From Prostheceraeus crozeri (Eukaryota; Platyhelminthes; Polycladida; Euryleptidae), in contig CAJQUW010011313.1 of assembly GCA_907163375.1 (NCBI GenBank), forward strand, positions 72,501 through 136,500: a stretch of 64,000 nt of DNA, written 5' to 3'. Shown here piece after piece: positions 50,402 to 61,205 of the stretch (its first letter is position 1; every line of letters begins with the position of its first letter). The notes beneath the pieces are model-generated. The model worked only from the letters and a program-made list of their open reading frames with translations, searched no databases and was not told the DNA's origin. The position numbers and the translations under genes were made by a program.

Positions 50402-53400
50402 CGATCCGTCGATTAGAATTGTTTTCTACAAATTTAAACTTAATCAAGAAACTCTGATTAAATATTATTTTAAATACTTTTCTACGTCGATTGAAATGTG
50501 TGTTCAACACCTTGACAATGTCAGTGAATGACTGACGAAATATATCGGTCTGATAAAACACTTGACAAAACGCTAAAATATAGACAACACAACTTATTAA
50601 ATAATTTCTGTATCAGGTAATAGGCTGACAGAACAGATCTTTGGAATATACATGACATAGGAAATATTGAGATAGACTAACCGTTGCCACTTCACGACCA
50701 CAAAAGCGTAGACTTGCACAACGAAGATTGAGTATCACAGATTCATTGTCGTGCAAATATTTGCAGTAAAACCTAAATCAATAATTTTGAAATCAAACAT
50801 CTTTATGACTATAATGAAACTAAATGCCAAAAGTCAGCATTTACATATTAAAGTTTATTTCTATCTGAATGTTGAATCAGCCACTGAACAGGCCTTTCAG
50901 TAGAGAACAAACACCTCGTTCATGACATCAAGGAGAGAACAAACAGAAAAGCCAAGGTGTTTGTTCCTGTATAAATGGTCTCGATACATTTATTTTTCAA
51001 AATAATAGAGTGATGATATTGGCAACACAAAATTTCATGAAAAAGATAATCGACAATAAATCAGACAGCAAATATTGACGTACACAGATGAATATTAAGG
51101 GAAAGATTAATGCTACAATCGATGCAACGATGTTCAAATCTGGTTTAACATTATTAATGCGCAATAAATTGTTTTTGACAGTCCTACAATGTGATAATTT
51201 TTGGCCTGGCATCAACCTTTAACATAAGTGTCCACTTCATCGAGAAACAGCGAAATGTTTAATTTTGTATGTACATGTACGCATTTATTTATCCTAAGGA
51301 TATCCATTCTTTAACTTATACCACAGATCAATGATTAAATGACGACTGATTCAAAATCTAGTTTCCGATTAATTTATTCAGTTATCAACATTTGTAGAAA
51401 TCTTATAGATCCGGAAAGCCACTTATCATTTAGGCCCAAACTTTAATTCCGTCATTTAAACTTCTCAGAAGGATGAAGAGCTGACCCCCAGATATGAACA
51501 AAATTTTTCAACGAAGTGTTCGTCTTTGTAAAAATATTATGTCAATGGAATGGACCACTCCAAACAACATAAATATCTTCATCCTCACATATCTAGCTTA
51601 TTCACATTGCATCAAGATGAATGCTGATAATGTCTGAAACATATTGAACTAACTCAAATAGTGTCATTTTTAACTTGGTGTTCCAAAAAAATAAAAAAAA
51701 AGATATCTTTCCGTGCCCCGGCCAAGTGGAGTACAGTATGCAGGTTTTCCCGAGCTAGTTCAATTCTAAAGTATGTAAGTTTAAGATAAGTCATGTAATT
51801 TCAAATACCGTAGATAGCTGAGCCAATTTCAATCATGCGTATTCTGAGCTCCAATGTTAAGGAGCACAAGGTCGTGTACAGGTATTCAAGTTCAAGATAA
51901 GGCAACCAATAATAATGACATCAAATTTCTATTAAATGACTGATAATTGAACTTTCTTCCCTATTCACGAAATATCGTGACGTAACTTGAACTTGTGTGA
52001 TCTAACATGGGAATATATGACGTTTCCTTTAAGTAGCTTGACTATCATTGAAATTGCATGCCTTGTCTTGAAGTAGAATAATATAGAAATGAATTTGTCC
52101 GGGAAAATCTGTACAACGATATTTTCACGTGCGATAACGTTTTGGTTAGTTGAGTATAAGAGCAACATCAGGTTTACGGGTTTCCGCGTTATATAAATAC
52201 CTCTTGCAATGAAAGGCTATGTTTTTTATACCTCTACAAAGGCCGAATCGGACGCATTGCCGTATAAGACGACGTCACGCGTCCGACAAAACCTCCAAAT
52301 GTACCACCTTGAACAAAGAAGCACAGTTGATAATAATTAGTGTTGAAAGGATAACCAGCAACTATTCTAAAAACAAAACATAAATAAGTGAACGAGTCTC
52401 ATCGCAAAGCGCAAGTCTCCTAAACTGCACATACACTGCTTGTATTACAAACAGCTAATTCAGTCAATTAAAGATGTCATCATGTTATCCCACAATGAAA
52501 CCGGGTTCTGTAGTGGGGCGTCGGGTGTATCATGCAGTTAGGGAGCGGTTTCCACAGTATTACACAGAAATACATCTAATTATCTTAACAACACATTCAG
52601 CATGTGCACTTTCCAATGGTGGTATTCATCTGATCTAATTCGCTTAACCACCTAAATGCGAGGAGCAATAAATATATTTGAATCTCCCTATCATTGCAAA
52701 CTGAATCGCATTAAAGATCTAATGTATGATGCTATAAAGAAAAAAACACTTCTTTCTTAGCACAAAATATTATTGATTGCTTGTAAAGCCCAATTCAAAC
52801 AAGCTTATGCATTTGAAATGTGGAAGATGTTTCTTCAAAAACTAGCCCTTCTTATACATCTGCACATTGGTACATGGAGATTTGATTTTAAGGAAAAATG
52901 TGACTGCCAGACAACCAAAGCTTTTATGTGATGGGAATAGATCCAAAAAATGCTGTGTCATAACTTAAATTTTCAATGCGTAGTGTTTCCAACAATATTA
53001 AAATTTCCGAACCTTTATTCGATAGAATGTGCGTTGACAACATAATTTGCAGAATAATCTTTTTGAAAACTCTTCTAATTCTGAAAATCGTATATCATTG
53101 AGAGGTGGCAAATTTCAGAGTTTAGAAAAACTGTTCAAAATAGTTAATAAACACGACTTTCCAAAAATTTTGATAGAAAATTTTGAAAATCTGCTACATC
53201 TAGATGTCACGGAAACATAGGTCACATGATTTAGTTTTCGAATTTCCATACTAAAATAATGCGACAAAGGTCGAATTACTGCCACCTGGCATGCAAGCGT
53301 TATTAGTCCTAAATTTCCATGTCGGTGTAATCTTCTCTTACGAGTGAGAGCATCTTTTATTGGTGTTGTCATTGGTATGCACTGTCTGTGGATGTGGAAG

Positions 53401-54517
53401 AGTACATGATTTTGATTGCAGAAACATATTACCGTAAGTCGAACACATTTCATGCTCTAAAAAAGATCAAATCAAACATCTCTACTAGTCTGTTCTTTGG
53501 GAAACGTGATGTCTTGACTGAAGTTGGATTCATTTATGGAATATAGAGCACTTGTTTCCGGAACGACCTTGCGACTGATTTAAACACCGGTATATGGTAA
53601 CCTATGTTCGGTGTTGATCAATATATTAAATGTATATTGCGGAACAAAATCGAACCTAAGCCCGAGACATTATTGATAGAACATTGATAAGGACTAAAAC
53701 CGCAAAATCATGACAGGCCACTGGCATTAAAATTAATTCATTATGGTTACAATATTTTAAGTGAATTTTTATGTATTATTCAAATATAGAATAAAAATAC
53801 CATTCACACAGTAAGTTCCTTCCAAATAAAATTGCAATTTTTGACGTGAAGATACGAGTACATGCTAAATAACTTATTTTATTGAAGATTTTACTACACT
53901 GATGTCAATTATTTTTGAGACAACGTACTATGTACATAGCACAATTTCAAGGCATTTAGCTTCAAGGAAGCACTGACAGATGCAGGAATACCATTCAAGG
54001 TAGATTTCACGGCCAATTCGATGCTTGCTTGTTATTGGCCTAATCTTTCAAATGGCGCTGTGTTGCATGTGCACATGTGCCGCATTAATTGATTTATCGA
54101 AGGGGATGATGGATGATATGCATGAAGTGAATTTGCGCCAATAAATGTATGCTCCACAAAAATGTTTGATGCAATGAAGACAAAATGTCACACTACACCA
54201 ACATAATGTAAGATGAAACTTAGTATTTCGCGTGGGGTTGAAGTTTTCACGAAAACATTAATGTGATTTTATCAAGGTGTGTGCGTAAATTTTCATAGCT
54301 AGACGCATCAAATTATTTTCATTCAGCATATATGCCACCGTCACTTTTTAGCTATTCAATAATGCATAAGTCTAATATTGATGCTGTACTTGCCGAAGAG
54401 AAATATTATTCGAGAACTCAGCATCCACCAACTTCAAAATTCTTCACATTGCAAATAAATGCTGAGTGTGGAGCATTTCTTATTATTCTTCGATATATAA
54501 TTATTCATATCATTCTG

Positions 54518-54716
54518 GGGTCTCCGTGGCACAGTGGTTAAATGCTTGGCCAAGCGATCTTTTGATCCAGAGGTCGAGATACGAAAGTGTCATCGGAAGT
54601 CGAGAGGAAAGGGCATCCAGACTAAAAGTACCACAACGCTCCAGAAAAGTCTGACCATGTCAACACCGTCCAAGATCCCCAGGAAATAGTGATGTTAAAG
54701 CTTTATTTTTTTTTAT
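54518..54716 (+). mobile_element. SINE family A, copy 7
   Basis: One of the best preserved copies: TCTCCGTGGCACAGTGGTTA, AATGCTTGGCCAAGCGATCT, GAGGTCGAGATACGAAAGTG, AAGGGCATCCAGACTAAAAG, TACCACAACGCTCCAGAAAA and ATAGTGATG. It ends in TTAAAGCTTTA followed by a T-rich tail. It lies 230 bp from the MCU donor at 54946, antisense to the gene. Confidence 0.88.
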
Positions 54717-54946
54717 TTCTTGGACTCTTGGCCGCTATATAGCATAGCTTCATCTTCGAAAGTAGCATAATTCTTTAGTTATGAATATGCAAGCAATCTG
54801 ATAATAAATAAAATTGGCATTTATAACATAAATAAGACAATTCAATATGATGACAAATCTCATCCACTTTGCAGACCGGAAGTACAACTAATATTTTGTG
54901 CACTTAAGAGATTAAAAATCGCACTGCAATAACTATCAATACTAAC

Positions 54947-55117
54947 CCGTGGTGTACAGAGCCACCCTATCAACTCCTTTATCTTCATCTTGAATTGAGT
55001 TGCACAGATCGCCGACAGAATTGGATAGAGGTTTCATTGTAAATTGGCAAGATTCATCTCGAGAAGGTAATGGTATGCGGAATCGGGGAAGTCCATTTTC
55101 CAGGTGAACAGTTGCAG
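54947..55117 (-). CDS. MCU: MCU internal exon (N-terminal domain, first part)
   Basis: Internal exon of the mitochondrial calcium uniporter pore subunit, which carries Ca2+ across the inner mitochondrial membrane. The 171-nt exon is bounded by acceptor tatttgttatttcag and donor G|GTTAGT. It enters with two bases finishing a codon begun upstream, runs 56 codons and leaves in phase 1. The translation holds ENGLP, IPLPSRDESCQF and EDKGVDRVALYTT, which match the start of the matrix N-terminal domain of animal MCU (human about residues 75-130) almost without gaps. The Ser and Cys spaced five apart in PSRDESC correspond to human Ser92, a reported phosphosite, and Cys97, a reported glutathionylation site. 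The exon encoding the targeting peptide must lie upstream and was not found. The frame opens before the acceptor only by chance, so there is no start codon here. Confidence 0.95.
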
Positions 55118-55966
55118 CTGAAATAACAAATATCAATGCTGTTACTCAACGGTAAGTACTCAAAAATATTCAGCTGATTCGCACAACTTATTTTCATATA
55201 GGCATGTAAACGTCTACTAGACCCTCATAAAGTCAAAGCAACCTCAATGATTTTCAACAAAGCAATGTACATACAAAATAAGATAGGTCCATAACTTTCA
55301 TGTGCTTAATAATCAACTTTAATCGCACTTGCGCAATCAATAACACTAATCATTGCATATGTGGAGTACGTTACTGTTGATGTTGTAAAAAGGACATTTT
55401 ACCGCTTTATTTCTTGAGCCTTTGCCAATAAATTTCACACGATTGCCTGGTTCTGATAATACTTGATTTTCTAATAACTAGCTGATTGTAACAAACTTGC
55501 ATCCTATTCACGGTTCATGAAATATACTTTAGTGTGTAATTCATTAATTTCCTATTACAGCAAAGGATCTGTAAGGATATTACCAATTAAGTGAATTCAC
55601 AAGTGTTTTATTTTTTCGAACGTCCGAGCAGCTGCAACGTCAAGTATGCAAATAATTGTTCTTTCATCCAATATAAAGCAGTAAATCCTGATCAGCTCTT
55701 CACTGATTTATATTAATGTAATACTTATTCACTGATAAGCTTGAAGTCTACCTAGAAAGTAATAGAGCAGCCATGCTTCGAAGGAATATTGGGTATCCTG
55801 TTACTACATGAAGCGGGTATAAAATACCATCTTTCACTGATAAAAGAAGGAATTTTACCGCTGAAATAGATACGCTGACAACGGTTAATACATGCATATA
55901 CCCGATATGATTTAACATGGCTCATTTTCATTGGAAGTGCTGATGTGCTACAATATGAACGCTGTT

Positions 55967-56196
55967 AGCGTTCTGTCAATAATAATAGGACAATATGCTG
56001 TCGATATCACTTAGAGATGACTTCTGCCTTCACTCGCATTCCTTTTGAACCGTCAGCGTGGCCTAGTGAAGAAGGTGCGAGCTCGTCTCCACTGCGGACT
56101 TCGGTTCGATTCCTAGGTCAGGCGAGTGCGGTCGGGGAATCAAGGGTGTTGGTGTCTTGTATTGACCTAATAGCTGTCATTCTCTTTCGATATTCA
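55967..56196 (+). mobile_element. SINE family B, copy 2
   Basis: This is the better copy. It has AGCGTGGCCTAGTGAAGAAG (A-box type), then GGTGCGAGCTCGTCTCCACT and GGTTCGATTCCTAGGTCAGG (canonical B box, GGTTCGATTCC). A-to-B spacing fits a tRNA-derived head. A block upstream of the head (GTCAATAATAATAGG to CACTCGCATTCC) is also shared by both copies, so the head may not be at the 5' end. Confidence 0.82.
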
Positions 56197-56526
56197 AGTG
56201 CTAATGTATTCAACATTACATTTAAGAAAATGCGAAGAAAATAAAGCGCACTATATACAACCCTCATCGCAAAGAAATACTTACAGTCTTTACTGGAATA
56301 ATGCCGGTTTATAATCAGTATATTCCCTTGGAGCTGAAAGAGAAGAGTAATTCAGTAAGCTACATGACTCCTTCACATTCTAGCGTCATTCACAAGCTGT
56401 TTTGCGTTGATAAACGCTTATAAAACCTCCACTGAATATGAAAATACTCACATTCAATGACTGTATTTTTCTTTCTTAACTTTATCGTAAAATTTTAGCA
56501 CACCAAATTTTAACAACTTTGACAAA

Positions 56527-56590
56527 TCAAATTTTTCTATTATATTTTTTCATTTTTTTATATTTTTTATTATTCTTTGAGTAGTTTTTT
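56527..56590. repeat. T-rich low-complexity patch
   Basis: TATTTTTTCATTTTTTTAT-type sequence, nearly all T and A. It could equally be read as A-rich on the minus strand. Confidence 0.8.
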
Positions 56591-58932
56591 AATCAATTTT
56601 GATAAAATGCATCTATCTATTTGTCAATAACGGCTGAAAATATTGTGCATGAACGCGAATTACGTATGAAAATGCTTGAATATCTTAGATTTCATGAATT
56701 ATTTGTATTTGCAGGAAAATCCAAAAATATTCGTAGTATTAGGATCTGAATTAACAAAAAAGGACTAGACGGTGATTGATAATGTCTTATTCGAACTTTT
56801 TTAGTAGATTCAACCAACAATAAGTCAGAGATCAAAATCATCATACCAAAGACAATCAGCTTTAACAATCAGAAACAATAGTCCTCATGACCATGGATGA
56901 ATCAATTAATATGGGATATGGTTGAAAAGAAACCATGGAAACAGCATATTTAAAAACCGCTGTATAGACACAAAGGAAACACCACGTAATTTAAAACCAA
57001 TTTTTGAGACCGAGGTAGGTTTCACCAATGCTGTAATCTGTGCGTCTAGGAACGGCCCAAAATGGCTGAACAATCTGAAGGACTTCATAGCAGACTACTC
57101 TGCATTTATATGTAGGTTGTTGGCTATTCCATGGTGACAAACTGTCATGCTTATATTACACGGCTTATCAGCCTCAGATTAAACCCTACAGTCAACAGCA
57201 AGTTAATCCTGCTTATCAAAAGGAAAAAGACAACTCGATGCAATTATTTGATGATAGCTTGCATCGATTTGCCTTCCTTTTAACTGATGAAGTCATCGCT
57301 GAGTGAAAGTCGCGTTATGGGAAAGTTCGTAGCACGCTCAATGAAATAAAATGAAAAACGTAAGCGTCATAAAGAATTCGAAACGCAAAACAAGTCAGAA
57401 CTATCTTATTATCCATTCAATCGACTGCAACAACTCAACGCAATGCTCAAAATTCATTGTTCTTTCAGGTGGAGGTCTATATTACGTCAAATAAACTGTT
57501 CAGTCTAATGAAGGACATCAAAGTACCGATAATTTAAAATAATGTTCTTCCTAAGCTAATCTTACATATCTTATCATCAAACAATTTATTGAAATATTGT
57601 GTCGATTTTGTGATGATATATAATATATTTCTGACTAGGCTTGAGCTTCTTACATGTTTCTGACATATTAGCGCTTTACAGTTTGCTCTCAGAGAGTCTA
57701 CTGGCCTCACACAGATAAATAGCCTAGTCAGCGTATTTCGGTCTAGAGATGACATTAATTATCAGTGATAGTCAAGGCAAGAACTAGTTTTAAAGGATAA
57801 GAAAATCATCTCCATTGAACGCAATTCAAATTGAAGCCTGAATTCTGATGAACCGGACGATCGACAGTACATAAAACGGGTGCAGTCAGCAAATATGGAT
57901 CGTGAAGAGTCAAACGTGTGAATAATATTTCCATTTTACGAATTTATCACACTTGTCTCCAATCTGACCGTTGAGGTTCGTGTGTTCGCAGATACGTGCA
58001 TGCGAGATACTTTCGCAATGCGCGTGCTTATCAGTCACACAACCCAAAGAGAGACGAATATCTATGTAAATTTCTGTCGCTTGCTACCATCGTATACAAT
58101 GACTGGGACAGGACTATGCCCGTTCTAGACTAGCCCAAAAATCAAACGAATCTATCTCTATGACTGGCCTAAACCGATCACTTACTTTTTCATACATAAG
58201 CACAGTCCGTTTAATAAATGGTTGTACATAGATAGTAAGCATAATAGGCCAACAAACATCATTCGGACTATCATTCAAGCCTTTCTTATCGCATCAAATG
58301 CCACATGAAAAATTGACGGCGTAAACATATTCTGTTGGCCACCTGAGAAATTCAGTTGAAGAACAAATGACCATCCTTAGATAGGCTACTACTTAATGCC
58401 TATAGGCCTAGTTGATGAACTCATAACAGGCTTTCTGTACAATAACATTATATCCTGAAAAATTGTCAGTTGTTAACTACCGCAGCTCACGTAAAATAAG
58501 TCAAGTAATAACATCAATAAAAACGCTTTAAATTCAAAATTGAAAAGAATATATACTTATAAAACCAATGTGAAAGCCTGATTCATTCAGTGGTAACATC
58601 AATAAATAACATGACCAAAATTATAATAAAGGTCTGTTTTCTTTATTTTTGCTAATCACACCTGAGCTTACACTGCACTTGACACTGACACTGCGCTTGA
58701 CACGAACACGATCGAGTTTCGTGCCGAGGTGAGCCCAGCCGTCATTCGTGTTCCTGTTCCGACATTTTAGAGCTAGGTTATTATTTCGTGTTGACAAGGA
58801 TTCATTTGAAAATCAACGAGATAATTCGATGGCTTAACCTGTTCTACTTAAAAACAAGCTATCTAGACTGCATTATACATCACGAAAAAGGACAAATAAA
58901 ACGACATTCTTTCAATGCACTTACACAGCTGT

Positions 58933-58988
58933 AGACATATACATACATATGTATATATGCATGCGTATGTATATATGCATATACATAG
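58933..58988. repeat. TATG/CATA cryptic microsatellite
   Basis: Alternating purine-pyrimidine tract of ACATATACATAC, GTATATATGCATG and TATATGCATATAC units. It is self-complementary and may form cruciforms. Confidence 0.85.
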
Positions 58989-59879
58989 AAACTGAGAGCA
59001 AATCTCTTGTGGATTGCCTGAAACTTGCTACAACTGCCCAAATAATAGCTCAAAGCCCATTTTTTGAAATGCGAATACCAAATATTTCAGAGATAGGTCA
59101 AGAGAATTCATAGCATATCTGTATGATGCCAATCTGCATCGATAAGCTACATCATTATTGAACGTCAACAGATTGTCAACTGAAAACAACGTTCAAATTT
59201 CAACATGCACAATACATACCCTTCTTAGAAAGCGCAAATTGCCACAGAAAGAAGGCATTTTAACTAATAACTACAATTTATAGATCTGTAACGCTGGCGA
59301 CCCTCGTCAGCTGGAATTATTTCAAATGTAATAAATTTACATTCTTTAGAATATTTTAGCATAGTATAACAATTTGATTTTCTTCCCTTGCAGTCAACTC
59401 GAAACCTCGAAACCATGAGAAGGCTTCTCAAGTAGTTTTTCAAATTTATGAGACTAAACTCCAAATTAAAGGAATGTTATTGGACAATTTTCATTCATGG
59501 AAGATGCTCTGTGGGGTCTACAGCATCAACGCTAGTCTACTCCATCAGCAGCATTCATTTAAAATTAAAATGGAATATAAAACTTGATAACATGAATAAC
59601 ATGAATAAATGACCTGATCAAATCTCAGTTAAAATATCTTCTAATTGCATTTAATCATTTATGATTCTCATCAGAAGAACCATTGCGATTGCTGCCATGA
59701 TTGCACCCACGGATTGCATTGACATCGGATTACATCTCGGACACAACATTGCATCCGATGTCTATGATTGCACCGATTGCACCACAGTGAAATTCATTGC
59801 ACCATTATTCTATGGCACCATGGCGTGAGTGTGCTTTGTTCTATGCATTGCACCATACAGTAAGGATGTTAGGTAGAGT

Positions 59880-60480
59880 GTGATGGAATTGAAGCGCTTT
59901 CTAGGCATGGTGAACTACCTGCAGCGATACTTACCCGATGTCGCCACGATAGCATACCCACTACAGAATTTATTAAAGAAAGATACAGAGTGGACATGGA
60001 GCGAATCGCAGAAAGCTTCATTTGATAGAGTCAAGCAAATGATCAGTGAATGCACAGCACTAGCCATTTTTGATCAAGAAAAGGAGCTCGTTCTCGAGAA
60101 TGATGCGTGTGAATATGGCGCTAGGTAGCGCCAAGATCAGGGAGGCGAGCATAGCGAGCTTTGCGAGTCGTCTTCTCACACCCACAGAGCGAAACATATG
60201 CCCCCAGAAGAAAAAAGAAATGCTGGCTAGTTTTTTTTGGGTTGTCAAAATTCCAATTTTCACTTTCGGCGAAGGTCAAGATAATTACAGATCATCAACC
60301 CCTTGTCTCTATTGTGCGAAAACCTCTTGACAAAGCCACAAGAGTCAGGTCCACAGGGACAATCACGTTTTTTGCGATTATCGCGATATGAGCTGACAGT
60401 TCACTGATTTGTTCATTACCAGGAAAAGATTTCCTGGTCACGGTAGATATACAGCAATTTTTTCGAGGTGGATGAGTTGA
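59880..60480 (+). mobile_element. Decayed Ty3/gypsy reverse transcriptase-RNase H fragment
   Basis: The first frame (59880-60128) carries the end of a gypsy-type reverse transcriptase and the start of RNase H: ELKRFLGMVNYLQRYLPD, PLQNLLKKDTEWTW and ENDACEYG. The match then continues in two other frames, with LASRLLTPTERN, KKEMLA, VKIITDHQPL and RKPLDKATRVR. Thus at least two frameshifts and one stop break it. A last scrap (YELTVH, LPGKDFLVTVD) ends near 60435. There is no integrase, gag or clear LTR pair, so only about 0.6 kb of pol survives. Confidence 0.85.
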
Positions 60481-60638
60481 GTGATACTTTGTCACAACAA
60501 ACGATAATCGCGAAATTGAAGGAAGACACAACATGTGGTCAGGACCAAGCACGAATTGAGTCCCAAAAGTACAAAAGCAGGGAGAGAAGTGGCGGACTGG
60601 GTTTTAGATGAAAATACAAGGTCCCAGGTCGAGGAACA

Positions 60639-60895
60639 GCAAGATTTAAGAATGGAGAAACCTGGGGGGTACTGAATCGGAGTGGAAGACCAAGAAGCCC
60701 CACACCCAAGGCGGACCGACAGGAGAAGACATCGAGAACCTAAGTGCCGTAGGACAGCCGAAGTGAGCGAGGCAAGATTTTAAGAATGGTGATACTGGTA
60801 CGGGACTCGGAGTGAGACCAACAGCCCACACCCATGGCGGACCGAGGCAGGAGAAGAATCGAGAAAACTAGTGGCCGTTGGAACACCGAAGTGAT
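60639..60895. repeat. Two-copy imperfect tandem duplication (about 130 bp unit)
   Basis: Unit 1 (60639-60771) and unit 2 (60772-60895) share GCAAGATTTAAGAATGG, CGGAGTGGA, CCCACACCCA, GGCGGACCGA, AGGAGAAGA, ATCGAGAA, GTGCCGT-like and CCGAAGTGA in the same order, with small indels. It directly follows the gypsy fragment and is much richer in G+C than the surroundings. Confidence 0.85.
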
Positions 60896-60973
60896 CATCA
60901 CCGTGCGAGGATGGAAGAAATGTGAAAGTTCCCCAGAGACTAGACCTTATAAACCATTTCAGTCAAATATACA

Positions 60974-61070
60974 TAAAGTTTCCAACTCACAACGAGTCAT
61001 TTAATTGATTATTCCATGAACAACTGAAAGTTTCCAACCACACGAGTCTTTTAATTGATTATTCCATGTA
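60974..61070. repeat. Two-copy 53-bp tandem duplication
   Basis: AAAGTTTCCAACTCACAACG and AAAGTTTCCAACCACACGAG each begin a unit that continues to TTTAATTGATTATTCCATG. The second unit is slightly shorter. It sits between the larger tandem duplication and the palindrome at 61135. Confidence 0.85.
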
Positions 61071-61134
61071 CTTAACAGTACATGGAGTAAGTATGCTAGG
61101 TAAAGTGGTAACTCCGCATTTATTAAATCCCGAA

Positions 61135-61205
61135 TGTGTACACCATAGACATCGAACAACAACAACTAGGTTAATGATTAATGTTCGATGTCTATGGTGT
61201 ACACA
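61135..61205. repeat. Perfect palindrome with 24-bp arms
   Basis: The arms 61135-61158 (TGTGTACACCATAGACATCG onward) and 61182-61205 are exact reverse complements with a 23-base loop. Weaker pairing continues outward (TTTATTAAA on the left against TTTTATTAAA inverted on the right). It lies about 0.7 kb after the gypsy fragment. The core CATAGACATCG recurs nearby in both directions. Confidence 0.92.

Larger units (their letters stand above)
48010..54946 (-). other. MCU: 6.9-kb MCU intron
   Basis: A complete intron of 6,937 bp, from donor GTTAGT (54946-54941) to acceptor tttccag ending at 48010. It holds a 181-bp fold-back at 50221-50401 and one SINE copy at 54518-54716. In 48015-50215 and 50405-54515 I see only A+T-rich DNA with short chance frames. 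Confidence 0.9.

Noticed and set aside
57534-57755. Candidate for the missing MCU targeting-peptide exon (basic, Ser-rich frame)
   Set aside because: No phase-1 donor at a suitable place and no similarity to the residues that precede the N-terminal domain in MCU.
60646-60831. Minus-strand frame rich in Pro/Ser/Val
   Set aside because: It lies across the imperfect tandem duplication and owes its openness to that G+C-rich repeat. It is also not a convincing targeting peptide for MCU.
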